64,000 nucleotides of DNA, from NCBI GenBank assembly GCA_963971575.1, contig OZ020618.1, forward strand, positions 6,016,501 through 6,080,500, given 5' to 3'. Position 1 is the stretch's first letter. Every line of letters begins with the position of its first letter. Origin of the DNA: Liopterus haemorrhoidalis (taxonomy: Eukaryota; Arthropoda; Insecta; Coleoptera; Dytiscidae). This document shows, piece by piece, positions 57,301-64,000 of this stretch. The translations under genes and the position numbers were made by a program. The notes beneath the pieces were generated by a model that saw only the letters and a list, made by a program, of their open reading frames with translations, did not search any database and was not told where the DNA came from.

Positions 57301-60040
57301 ATATGTTTTGTTTATCTCTTAATTATGATATACTTCAAAAGTTTATAATGAATTTGTTTGATTTTTTATATTTTTTGGCAAAGCCGACCGCAAACTTGTG
57401 CATTTGAGCGCTGACTGTACTTCGCAGCGCAGTACAGTCTCTCACCCGCCAGCTTATGATAGCCGGACTGTATCTCAGTTTAAATAAAATAAATAAAAAT
57501 ATAGTCTGTTTCTTTGGTTTAAGCGGAACTTGATTTTGAATTCTATTAACTATTACCGATTAAGTGAGGCTTTTGATCATTGGTTTAGTAAAAGCCCACT
57601 TCAAACCTTAAAAAGAGAGCTCATTACAACTTAGGAAATGAAAATTCCAGTTAGTTCCGCTTAAAAGTTTGGAATAGCCTATACATTCATATGAAAAAAT
57701 CAACATCAAGTTGCCTTTATATCAGGTCGTCAAGGATGTAATTTGTAGTTAATAATATTGCCTACCTTTTAATAGGAAAACAGTTTAATTCCGACAATGC
57801 TGTAAAACTGGTCTTTCAGGAATTCATTGACTCTCGTCCGCCAGGGTTTTATACCACCGGCCTGAACAACCTGCCGCTTAAATGGCAAAAGTGTATAGAC
57901 AATATGGGTGCATACTTTGATGAATAAAATAATTCCTTATATTATCAACCGACTTTGTATTTTTTTCTACAAATTTCATCCTTGACGACCTAATATTTTA
58001 CATAAAATTTTATTTTAGTTATTTTTATAAGAAAGTCATTTTAATTTCCTATAAGACTGAAACCATTTGAAACAATTGAATACCAACATGACATACAATT
58101 TCAAAGGTGCAAACTATTGATATCAAAACTTCCTCTTAGTTTGATTTTATAAAAGTGAACAGCATATATTCAGATCAATTCTGTAAAAAGTTACTGTGTA
58201 ATAACGTTACTACAACATAAAATATTATAAAAAGTATAATGCCTTTCATTCATGATAGTAACTGACCTTGCTCATAGTGACGAATTTAGTTACAATTATC
58301 ATAGTAACACAGTTACAGAATTGGTCTGAATATATCTTAAATACAATGACCATAACCAACAAATTTGAAGTCTGATTTACAGCGTAAGGGCATTTTTTAA
58401 ACAACATTTAAAGTCAGTAATACACTATAAAAGTAACCAAAACAACCAGATCTAGTTCGTCCTTACAAAAGTGAACAGCATATATAATCCAAGATTTATA
58501 TACTTCAATAAATAGTAAATTAATAACAAATCACGTCCTATTTTTACTATAACCACTTAACAATATTATAATATATACTATAATATATTAACATAATACA
58601 AAATTCCGTTTTTATTAAATTATTAATATTTATTTCTATTAATTATGCATCTCTTGTTGCCATAGCAATATTTTTAATAGATTCTTATTATTTTTCTCGT
58701 TTTATAATACTTGTTTTTTTGTTTATTTTTATAATTTGTTATTTCTGAATGGCACGAAGCAGCCTTAGGCGATTCATTAGGAACATCAATTTGTTTACAA
58801 TATCCTTAATAATTTAAAACAAGTATATAATTCGAAAGTACAGCGCAAGGGCAAGACGAATATGTCGCTTCGAGCGGAATCTTAAAGTGCGTGCAGACCA
58901 AAATCGTCTGTTCGCAAGCAGTTAACGAGCTGTACGCAAGCAGTTAACGAGTTGTTCGCGAACAGTTAACGAGTTGTTTGCGAGCAGTTAACGAGTTGTT
59001 CGCGAGCAGTTAACGAGTTGTCCGCGAGCAGTTAACGAGCTAGTCGCGAGCAGTTAACGAGCTAGTCGCGAGCAGTTAACGAGCTGTTCGCCAGCAGTTA
59101 ACGAGCTGTACGCAAGCAGTTAACGAGTTGTTCGCGAACAGTTAACGAGTTGTTTGCGAGCAGTTAACGAGTTGTTCGCGAGCAGTTAACGAGTTGTCCG
59201 CGAGCAGTTAACGAGCTAGTCGCGAGCAGTTAACGAGCTAGTCGCGAGCAGTTAACGAGCTGTTCGCCAGCAGTTAACGAGCTGTTCGTGGACAGTTAAC
59301 GAGCTGTTCGCAAGCATTTAACGAGTTGTTCGCGAACAGTTAACGAGCTGTTCGCGAGCTGTTAACGACAACTTACTTCAATAATGGGTATTATAGAAGA
59401 GAGTTGCGCACATATTAACCTTAAACACTCTTGTGGCTAACTACTTAACTAAAGGGCGGCGTTTAAAACTGTTTAGTAGTTAATAACTTTCGTATGGAAT
59501 AAGCTATTATTTTTTTTTTCCTTTCTTTGAGGTGTAAATACTAAATTTCTTTAATTGAAAATCATTCTATAAGTGTATTGCACATAAATTTATATAAAAT
59601 GTTAAAAAATAATATTATTCTAATTAATTTTTCAGCCTTTTAAATGACCGTAGAGAAAGTATTGTATGCAACACTTAAAGAAAATGGATTACTATTAATA
59701 AAAACTAGGTTTTTGAATAAATACTGTTTACTATTTCAATAACCAATTTACTAAAAATTTATTTTCACACTAGTGCGGATATGAAGCTCTTTTCCACACT
59801 AGTGTGAAATTAACACAATTACCTAACTGAAATGAGTTAGGAGAGTTTCCTAACAGCCGTAGAAAAAATGTTGTTACCTGGTGTTGTCGAAGTTCTTGGT
59901 GTTTTTGGTGTTCCTGGTATTTCAATATCATCATTTGTATTTTCTGACCAACTAACCGTCCTTGTAGTTAAAGGAGCTAATTTAGGCCTTGGTCGGTCCG
60001 TAAATTGGCAAGCTTCACCATTTGTACCATGACTCTCCAT
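42380..60040 (-). CDS. Pu: GTP cyclohydrolase I (Punch)
   Basis: Converts GTP to 7,8-dihydroneopterin triphosphate, the first step to tetrahydrobiopterin and eye pteridines; it acts as a cytosolic decamer. Five coding exons, 59878-60040, 56952-57161, 44380-44545, 44182-44298 and 42380-42509, join to 786 nt (261 residues) if the ATG at 60040 is used. An upstream in-frame ATG at 60073 would add 11 residues (MMVFLLLF...), but that stretch could be intronic or 5' UTR. The variable N-terminus keeps [12 protein letters not shown], as in fly Punch. The catalytic core has zinc ligands Cys151, His154 and Cys222 ([17 protein letters not shown]), and [20 protein letters not shown]. Introns 1 (2.7 kb) and 2 (12.4 kb) are packed with repeats. 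Alternative first exons, known for fly Punch, are possible. Confidence 0.95.
43242..43291. other. Near-perfect 50-bp palindrome in Punch intron 4
   Basis: CGTAAGGGGTACCCCTTACG is a perfect 20-bp core. It extends outward as AAAATCGAAAAA against TTTTTTCGATTTT with a two-base mismatch step. Confidence 0.7.
43378..43915. repeat. Two diverged tandem units of about 300 bp in Punch intron 4
   Basis: TAGATTTTGAGATACGGTCT with TTCGAAAATGAAAT near 43575 corresponds to TAGTTTTTGAGATATAGTCT with TTCGAAAATGAAAT near 43880. Preceding blocks also align: AAATTCAAATCGCAG with AAATTCGAACCGCAG, and TCCTTCAGGACTTCAGGA with CCCTTAAGGATCGCAGCA. Confidence 0.55.
45176..45414. mobile_element. hAT MITE, family CAGAGCCGCAGTAAGG, copy 3
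   Basis: CTGAGCCGCAGTAAGG at the left mirrors CCTTACTGCGGCTTTG. Flanks ATTGTACG and ACTGTACG form an 8-bp duplication with one mismatch. Three units of the shared minisatellite (GCTCATCACTTGGATTTTGA) lie inside. It sits in Punch intron 2. Confidence 0.8.
45530..45838 (+). mobile_element. tRNA-derived SINE
   Basis: A-box-like GTAACGTAGTGGTCATACC and B-box GAGTTCGATCCC lie 45 bp apart at the 5' end. The body has GGGGCGTGCTTCAGAGGGCA and AAGCCAGTGGTCTCGGCTAC, a central block found in many arthropod SINEs. The 110-codon minus frame over it is a by-product. A 27-bp tRNA-head-like sequence (AATGATATCCTACCGACTGC) recurs at about 44880 and 45456 nearby. Confidence 0.65.
46791..48614 (+). repeat. R-family repeat (R2), split by a pogo-like MITE
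   Basis: Begins TTTTTAGGATTTTGTAGGTA and ends with ATCCAGCATTCTGTTAGCTT and GTGCGAAAATTCACACTTTA. The MITE at 47987-48427 interrupts it. A solitary terminal hairpin of the same family (TTGATGTGAAGTGTGAATTG) lies just upstream at 46443. Confidence 0.55.
47987..48427. mobile_element. pogo/Tigger-like MITE (441 bp)
   Basis: CAGTAATACCCCGTTACTCG at the left mirrors CGAGTGGCGGGGTATTACTG at the right, with TA on both sides. CAGTAATACC(C/T)CG is a typical pogo-like terminus. Internal CACTCGACGT words are repeated in both halves. Confidence 0.75.
49220..50150 (+). repeat. R-family repeat (R2), left end missing
   Basis: Contains GAACCGGAATAGTTCAACAG, GCATCAAAAGAAAGCTCTTA, CCAACATTCTGTTAACTT and the final GTGTGAAAATTCACATTTCA. 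A short hAT-like end (CAGTGTTTCTTAACC) precedes it at 49025. Confidence 0.5.
50795..51362. mobile_element. Foldback element, 232-235-bp inverted arms
   Basis: The left arm is about 50795-51029 and the right arm about 51131-51362; they are over 90% complementary by eye, starting TAGACC(A/G)GGAGCTCATGAC and including CTGCACGCTTTCCGGTCATA and GCTTGCCCTTTTGTCAAAAG. The loop is about 100 bp. TA or TAC flanks both ends. Frames of 75-102 codons here are by-products. It lies in Punch intron 2. Confidence 0.85.
51438..51756. mobile_element. hAT-like MITE remnant
   Basis: CATTGTTTCTCAACAAGTGG and the right end's reverse complement CAGTATTTCTCAACCAAAAA are imperfect inverted repeats. GTGGTCCGCG blocks occur near both ends, as in CAGTG(T/G)TTCTCAACC hAT MITEs. 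The 8-bp duplication is unclear. Confidence 0.55.
52490..53855 (+). repeat. R-family repeat, subfamily R1, copy 3, with two tRNA-like modules and a SINE
   Basis: Begins TTTGTAGGTATGACCAAAAA and ends ATTCACACTTCACATCAATT. One tRNA-like module is at about 52983-53020 (GAAGGCGTAGGGTTCGCTCC) and a second at about 53155-53215 (GCGCTCGTAGCGTAGTGCGT), which matches copy 1. Each is followed by a T-run and an ATTATTTTGTCAAAA block, implying an internal duplication of the module region. A SINE is nested near the right end. Confidence 0.6.
53524..53715 (-). mobile_element. tRNA-derived SINE nested in R1
   Basis: On the minus strand the head reads CGGTCGCTATGACGTAGTGG, then TCAGCTCATTTGACTGCTAA, then B-box GGGTTCGAATCCC. 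The tail ends in a run of A. The target (G)(G/A)CATTCGAA is present on both sides, and the empty site is seen in the other R1 copies (GGCATTCGAATTAAAATT). Confidence 0.8.
53935..54572. other. Unassigned stretch in Punch intron 2
   Basis: An 82-codon frame at 54098-54346 begins with TTG, not ATG, and shows no known domain. About 54060-54180 is less AT-rich. Nothing firmer can be said. Confidence 0.25.
54573..54805. repeat. Less AT-rich island between two ATT microsatellites
   Basis: ATT repeats at about 54584-54600 and 54783-54808 bracket about 185 bp of mixed-composition sequence (for example CCCAAACCCTGGCGATATGC). In one plus frame it reads [20 protein letters not shown], which looks like former coding or element sequence. 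Identity unknown. Confidence 0.4.
54965..56110 (-). repeat. R-family repeat (R2), minus orientation
   Basis: Starts AATTCAGGATTTTGTAGGTA with AGAAGCCAATATAATGCTGG and ends GGTTTTTTGGTGGTCATACC with CACAAAATCCTAAAAAG. Blocks of the family occur twice (GATCAAAAATTCCT near 55405 and 55649), suggesting an internal duplication or nested copy. Confidence 0.55.
56111..56951. other. Punch intron 2 flank without recognised feature
   Basis: No further element could be delimited. GTACGAGGATTTTCGTACGA near 56694 is a short inverted repeat. Confidence 0.35.
57404..57430. other. Hairpin with 9-bp arms in Punch intron 1
   Basis: GACTGTACT and AGTACAGTC flank TCGCAGCGC, within a locally less AT-rich patch (57380-57470). 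Confidence 0.45.
57502..57681. mobile_element. Short MITE related to the CAGTCTG family
   Basis: TAGTCTGTTTCTTTGGTTTA with AGCGGAACTTG at the left and TTAGTTCCGCTTAAAAGTTT with GGAATAGCCTA at the right are imperfect inverted repeats. The interior (GAGGCTTTTGATCATTGGTT) matches 63700-63870 and 26735-26940. Confidence 0.6.
57724..57991 (+). mobile_element. Internally deleted mariner (mauritiana-like) with transposase C-terminus
   Basis: AGGTCGTCAAGGATGTAATT and the right end's reverse complement AGGTCGTCAAGGATGAAATT are terminal inverted repeats, similar to Mos-type mariner ends. The plus frame before the right end reads [20 protein letters not shown] then [19 protein letters not shown] and stop. 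The spacing F..S....FY..G...LP..W.KC....G.YF matches mauritiana-subfamily transposase C-termini. Everything upstream is deleted. Confidence 0.7.
58166..58335. mobile_element. Short MITE with ATATATTCAGA ends
   Basis: ATATATTCAGATCAATTCTG at the left mirrors CAGAATTGGTCTGAATATAT at the right. AAAAGTGAACAGCATATA precedes it at 58152 and recurs at 58468. No coding capacity. Confidence 0.55.
58914..59370. repeat. 22-bp minisatellite with a 176-bp higher-order duplication
   Basis: About 20 units of CAGTTAACGAG(C/T)TGTTCGCGAG type follow one another with no spacers. A block of eight units starting at TGTACGCAAG (58931) is repeated at 59107, exactly 176 bp later, with the same order of variants (TGTTTGCGAG, TGTCCGCGAG, TAGTCGCGAG twice, TGTTCGCCAG). 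The array is CpG-rich against AT-rich surroundings and lies in Punch intron 1. Confidence 0.95.
59371..59877. other. Punch intron 1, 5' part
   Basis: The only structure noted is a CACACTAGTG inverted pair (59765-59805: TTTTCACACTAGTGCGG and TTCCACACTAGTGTGAA). No exon or element end was seen. Confidence 0.4.
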
Positions 60041-60304
60041 GTCTTTACGAAATAAAAGTAAAAACACCATCATTTTACATAAATTCTTCTCTTAACATGC
60101 AATGAGTTGACAGAATAAGTCTGTCTTCTTTTATGAGTCGAAAAATAAGTTAAACACAGTTAAAAATTAGATACAACAAGCACATTTATGAAATTTGATA
60201 AATTTATGCTACAAACAAAACACAAAAAATTCATGCAACCCATTATTTCGATAATTATCACCCAAATTAAAGAAAATTATAACAACATGTAGAAACAAAA
60301 ATGT
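60041..60304. promoter_or_regulatory. Region upstream of Punch coding exon 1
   Basis: Candidate 5' UTR or promoter for the minus-strand gene. Transcription start cannot be placed. A pyrimidine-rich stretch ending TAAAG just before ACATGG (60041-60066, minus) could also be a splice acceptor, which would put the first exon further upstream. Confidence 0.35.
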
Positions 60305-60724
60305 AAAAAACAAATTTTCAATCCTATACAATCCTTACAATATACAGCTTCACCGAATACAATCGACGAACTGATTGAATGTGTACAAAATGCATTTAAT
60401 GAATTAAATACAAACCCTTGATAATTTTTGCTAACATTGCAAACTTGTCTAGAAGCAACCATGTAAGCAAAAGGAGGGAATTCCAATAAGATTCCGCACA
60501 TCAATAAGGCAAAACAATAATACAACAACATTATCATGTTCCGTACAAGCTGTGGAGACAGACACGTCCTTGTTAAATTAAAACTTTTTGTATTATTCTT
60601 TGTTTTACTAGAAATTTGTAACTATTTCATAAATAAAATCATTCTAATTAATTATTAAATGTATATCATATTTTTGGACAAGAAAATAATCAAAATGTAT
60701 ACCATATTTTCGGACGGAAGGAGT
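60305..60724 (+). mobile_element. Right-end remnant of a plant-type mariner element
   Basis: The end ACCATATTTTCGGACGGAAG with GAGTATA matches the terminus of the element at 222-2643. The adjoining plus-strand sequence encodes degraded pieces of the same transposase C-terminus (SPNTIDELIECVQNAFNELN) with stops and frame breaks. The left end is missing. Confidence 0.65.
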
Positions 60725-60952
60725 ATATACTATATATATTTTTTAAGTTCAATATATTTTACCGAATCGATACTTATAATATCTGAGAACTTTTCATTTT
60801 ATATCAATGTAAATTAATAATTTTTCTAGATTTTGAAACCAACTCTTCTAGAACACAGAGTGGCATACATTTTTTTAATCAATTATAGCAATAAAAAAAA
60901 GATTAGTTAAGCTCATTAATCCAAAGTAGCTATTCTAAACAAGATAAAAAAT

Positions 60953-61771
60953 TGATGTGAAGTGTGAATATTCACACATTTCAGGGTTTCGCAGGTATAT
61001 AATAAGTGAAGACGGTATGCTAAGTGTGTAGGACAAATTTTACTTTGTAGTAATCACGGCAAAATGAACGATATTTTGAAAATAATTTATCGTCTGTTAA
61101 TCATATAATAAGACTGGTTATTAAATTTACGCTCTTAAAAATTAAATGCAACATTTGTCAAAATATAACTAGAATTTTGACAAAATAATTTCAACATAAT
61201 AAAAATGCAAAAAAAAAATAAAATTCACTCCGTACTCGAACTCGAAACCCTTCGTTTCACACCAGTGCTCTAACCCATTAAGGTATCGCACGCCTTGCAT
61301 GTGAGTGTCTTACATTGGTATAACTTTTGTACTTTGTGAACCAAAAACCACAAAAAATGCATTATTTTCCAAAAACATAATCTGATCAAAAAATCCTGTT
61401 GTACTATTTCGGTTCACACCAATATACATTACTTAGAATTTTTTTAGATTTTTAGTTTAAACCATCTGGGCTACAGGGTGTGGGACAAAATTTTTTTTGC
61501 ACAATTTTGGCAAAAATCGCATCAAAATAATTTATTTTGCAAAAATAAAAATTTTATCGTTAATCCACGTACTAAGGGCTTTCATTTGATACCCTACTCA
61601 GTATTTAAAAAAAATATTTTTGTTTTCGATGAGCACATATTTGTTTATATTTTTAGGGGGGTATGTTTTTTAGATGTTTTAGTATTTTTCCTATGTGCGG
61701 GTCAAAGAGTTGTATAAGCATGCCAAATTTCAACTCTCTAGGTTTAGCCGTTTGGCTACAATTTATACCGA

Positions 61772-61825
<54 letters not shown>

Positions 61826-61880
61826 GACAAAATGACGGTATAAGGGTTTTTTAGTCATACCTACAAAACCCTAAAAACAA
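60953..61880 (-). repeat. R-family repeat, subfamily R1, copy 4, minus orientation
   Basis: Begins with the terminal hairpin (TTGATGTGAAGTGTGAATAT) and ends TAGTCATACCTACAAAACCC. The minus-strand tRNA-like module (about 61228-61305) reads GTGCGATACCTTAATGGGTT with B-box-like TTTCGAGTTCGAGTA and differs from those in copies 1-3. An ACAG microsatellite of about 12 units is at 61778-61825. Confidence 0.6.
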
Positions 61881-62224
61881 TATAATAAACTAGATATTCT
61901 AAACAAGCTAAACCATCGTTGATCGTTTCCTATTTGAAAAGCATTAATACTAGACTTTACACAGCCTTTATGTTTATAAATGTTTACTATTAATCCAGGA
62001 AATACGTTTTCAAAAAAAGTTTTGCGAGAGGTTTGGAAATTGGTGCGATTAATAGATCCAAACGACTAATTTTTTTTGCCAGAACTTTGCCGAAAAAACG
62101 TGGACAAAATATTCTTTCATAAATATCTCCGTTCCATTGCAAAATTCGAAATAATATGTTTATACTGAATTAAAGAAGAATAAATTTTCTATAATTTAGC
62201 TTTCATAAGTTTTTTTTATGGAAA

Positions 62225-62420
62225 GAACGGTTTCGCCGCTAGAGAGCAGGAAAGTTCGCAAATCGAAAGAAGTAGCCATCTTCAGTAGTTGAATAAAACT
62301 GTTTTATTCAACTACTGAAGATGGCTACTTCGTAGCCGAAATGTACGTATAGTGAAAATAAAATAATTTGTGAAGTAAAGAATCTCTTTAAGTTTACTTT
62401 ATCCTAAACTTCACGTTAAC
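62225..62420 (+). ncRNA. Hammerhead-ribozyme-like motif within a perfect 63-nt palindrome
   Basis: 62269-62299 and 62301-62331 are exact reverse complements around a single T. The right half continues into CTGAAGA (62315-62321), T, a six-pair stem GGCTAC/GTAGCC with loop TTC, and GAAA (62338-62341). CTGANGA-stem-GAAA is the hammerhead core order. The extra T after CTGAAGA is non-canonical, and stem III (ATGTACGT) would be minimal, as in hammerheads described in Penelope-like retroelements. TAGTGAA and TAAAA after it can pair with TTTTATTC and ACTA before it as stem I. Activity is not shown. Confidence 0.4.
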
Positions 62421-62565
62421 TCAACAATTAATATTTAAATTATAGTTAGTTCCGCTTGGAATCCTATATGCTCGACGTAAAAGAATAGAATAAAATGGAT
62501 TTGTACAATATTCAAATCTATTGACAGTTCCCAAAAATATAGGGACGGCGCTAGTTGCTATAGAT

Positions 62566-62897
62566 CAGTGGTTCCCAACCTTTTTTGTGGTGAGCACCCC
62601 TTTGAATGTGAAAATAAGCTCCCGCACCCCCATAAAAAATGTGCTCAGAATTTTTCAGTTGAGTCATATTTATATGTCAAATTGATCAAAATAAAAAGTG
62701 AAGAGCAAAAAAAAGGAAATCGCATGAATATTTCTTTAAAATTGATCAAATTAATTGATGTAGCAATCAGCGGTTCTTAACCTTAATAAAAAAAAATATA
62801 TATATAAATTTTATAAATTTCTATAAATCGTCTCGCACCCCTCAAAATGCTTTCCCGCAACCCTGAGGTTGCCGGCACCCCCGGTTGGGAACCACTG
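62566..62897. mobile_element. hAT MITE (CAGTGGTTCCCAACC ends, 332 bp)
   Basis: CAGTGGTTCCCAACC and GGTTGGGAACCACTG are exact mirrors. CTATAGAT occurs on both sides (62558-62565 and 62898-62905), a perfect 8-bp duplication. Subterminal CACCCC blocks mirror one another. AAGTGAAGAGCAAAAAAAAG inside matches part of the shared minisatellite. Confidence 0.9.
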
Positions 62898-62948
62898 CTA
62901 TAGATGATGTGTGTCAAATAAAATAAATATATTTTCATCTTTTTATTG

Positions 62949-63452
62949 TTACATTTCATCACATTCACAAGTATATTCGCCTGTTTTACAATGACAAGTT
63001 TGATCTTTTTGTTCGCCGTTGGACAAATAATGGTCACTTGTTTGCACACAACCATCACTTCGTTTCAAGACCTTTTGTTTCAAGGTCCGGTTGGGACAGT
63101 CATTACATTTTTTGCAGAAACATTGTTTATCAATTTTTGTAACAGGATTAATTTTTGAAGTTCTCGAACAAATATTTACCATCATATCACAATCATTATT
63201 TTCTGAACAAAAACAAACATCTTCTGTATGGTTCGAATGGATAGATGGTGCCATTTGTTGGTCATTTTGGTTAACAGCATTTATAAATACGTACTCCTTC
63301 CATTTTCTTATTAATAATATAAGACCATAAAGAATTAGATTAAAAATAAGTAGATAAAATATTGAACATTCTTTTTTATTGCTACATCGACATATTTCTT
63401 TTTCCTTCTTCACTTCTTTCACTTCTTCTTCCTTGCACTTTCTTTTAGACAT
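62949..63452 (-). CDS. Cysteine-rich protein with one membrane segment (orphan)
   Basis: A 167-residue single-exon frame from a proper ATG, with CAATAAA directly after the stop as a polyadenylation signal. Residues 1-29 are charged (KRKCKEEEVKEVKKEKE). Residues 30-48 (SIFYLLIFNLILYGLILLI) form one membrane segment without a cleavage site, which suggests a signal anchor. The rest holds 13 of the 17 cysteines, many as C-x-C: CFC at 80 and 111, CHC at 153, CEC at 162, plus CKKCNDC at 113-119. This resembles metal-binding or disulphide-rich domains but no family is recognised. The length, balanced composition and signal argue for a real gene; it might be a lineage-specific gene or an old coding fragment. 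Confidence 0.65.
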   Translation of the reverse strand: MSKRKCKEEEVKEVKKEKEICRCSNKKECSIFYLLIFNLILYGLILLIRKWKEYVFINAVNQNDQQMAPSIHSNHTEDVCFCSENNDCDMMVNICSRTSKINPVTKIDKQCFCKKCNDCPNRTLKQKVLKRSDGCVQTSDHYLSNGEQKDQTCHCKTGEYTCECDEM

Positions 63453-63699
63453 AATTACAAAATGGTGGTAGATTTTTGAGCATATAATTTTTTGTAAATG
63501 TGATGAATTATTTGTAATTTTCCATATCTTCTTTGTATTCTATGTTTTTTTTTTAACATTTTTATGTCATGTTTTCCAAAATTTAATTTTTAAATTGTAC
63601 ATTTTTATAACTGAAAATTTTGACTTTTTAACCAGTAAACAAGTGAGTCAAATGTCAATGTCAAAAATTAAAAAATGTGGTTGGAAAAAGATATAAACT
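63453..63699. promoter_or_regulatory. Region upstream of the cysteine-rich gene
   Basis: AT-rich; should contain the promoter of the minus-strand gene. No element could be identified. Confidence 0.3.
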
Positions 63700-63870
63700 A
63701 TCTCAAGTGTTTAAGCGGAACTAACTGGAATTTTCATTTTTGTAAGTCGTAATGAGATTTCCTTTTAAGGTTTGAAGAGGGTTTTTGCTAAACAAAATGA
63801 TCAAAAGCCTCACTTAAACGGTAAAAGTTACTAGATCTCGTTTCGCTTAAACCAAAGAAACAAGCTATAT
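63700..63870. mobile_element. Short MITE related to the CAGTCTG family
   Basis: TCTCAAGTGTTTAAGCGGAA with CTAACTGG at the left and TTCGCTTAAACCAAAGAAAC with AAGCTATA at the right are imperfect inverted repeats. The interior matches 57502-57681 in inverse sense. Confidence 0.55.
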
Positions 63871-64000
63871 AGGCTATTCCAAATGATTAGGTGGAACTAA
63901 ATGGAAATTTCTTTCTTTTAGGTCGTCACGAAAAGGGACCTTGCTTGGGTTATTTCATGTTTCAGGTTTGGTATGTGAAAATTTTAAATTCCAAATGTGA
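63871..64000. mobile_element. CAGTCTG-family MITE, truncated by the window edge
   Basis: AGGCTATTCCAAATGATTAG with GTGGAACTAAATGG and GGGACCTTGCTTGGGTTATT match the left part of the copies at 9044 and 14999. The right end lies outside the window. Confidence 0.65.

Noticed and set aside
58914..59370. Regular short repeats resembling a CRISPR array
   Set aside because: Units of 22 bp abut with no unique spacers, and the host is eukaryotic. It is a minisatellite.
62946..63330. Two plus-strand frames of 70-79 codons
   Set aside because: They are antisense shadows of the better-supported cysteine-rich gene on the minus strand.

Overview
This window is AT-rich eukaryotic nuclear DNA, almost certainly from an insect. 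The evidence is five spliced or compact genes whose proteins align, from memory, to insect and animal families, GT-AG introns with clear polypyrimidine tracts, and a very dense load of hAT, Tc1/mariner, PIF/Harbinger-like, Helitron-like and tRNA-SINE elements. The insect order cannot be fixed from the sequence alone.

Layout. 1-21.5 kb is a gene-poor repeat field: a composite plant-type mariner element, a tRNA-module repeat family called R here, many MITEs, and two unproven small coding candidates near 11.7-12.2 kb. 21.6-24.6 kb (minus) is a complete seven-exon RagC/D GTPase. Head-to-head with it, 25.3-26.3 kb (plus) holds COX19 and PPCDC, whose reading frames overlap by four bases (ATGA). 30.05-39.05 kb (plus) is a six-exon effector-type caspase whose introns carry several nested transposons. 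42.4-60.0 kb (minus) is GTP cyclohydrolase I (Punch), spread over about 17.7 kb because introns 1 and 2 are filled with repeats. 62.9-63.5 kb (minus) is a single-exon gene for an unrecognised one-membrane-segment, cysteine-rich protein.

Functions. The genes do not form one pathway. RagC/D acts in amino-acid sensing upstream of TORC1. COX19 is a mitochondrial copper/redox factor for cytochrome c oxidase assembly. PPCDC makes the third intermediate of coenzyme A synthesis. The caspase executes apoptosis. GTP cyclohydrolase I starts tetrahydrobiopterin and pteridine synthesis. The COX19-PPCDC overlap is the only physical coupling that suggests shared expression.

Most notable: (1) the COX19/PPCDC overlap; (2) the R family, in which several copies carry different tRNA-like modules at the same internal position; (3) a T-tract minisatellite module (unit about 40-50 bp) shared by MITE families with different ends; (4) a perfect 63-nt palindrome built from a hammerhead-ribozyme-like motif; (5) a 568-bp foldback element with 232-235-bp arms; (6) a 22-bp minisatellite with a 176-bp higher-order duplication in a Punch intron; (7) a caspase with N-A-C-R-G instead of Q-A-C-R/Q-G; (8) the cysteine-rich orphan gene. 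Exon calls rest on reading the sequence by eye; no database search was run.
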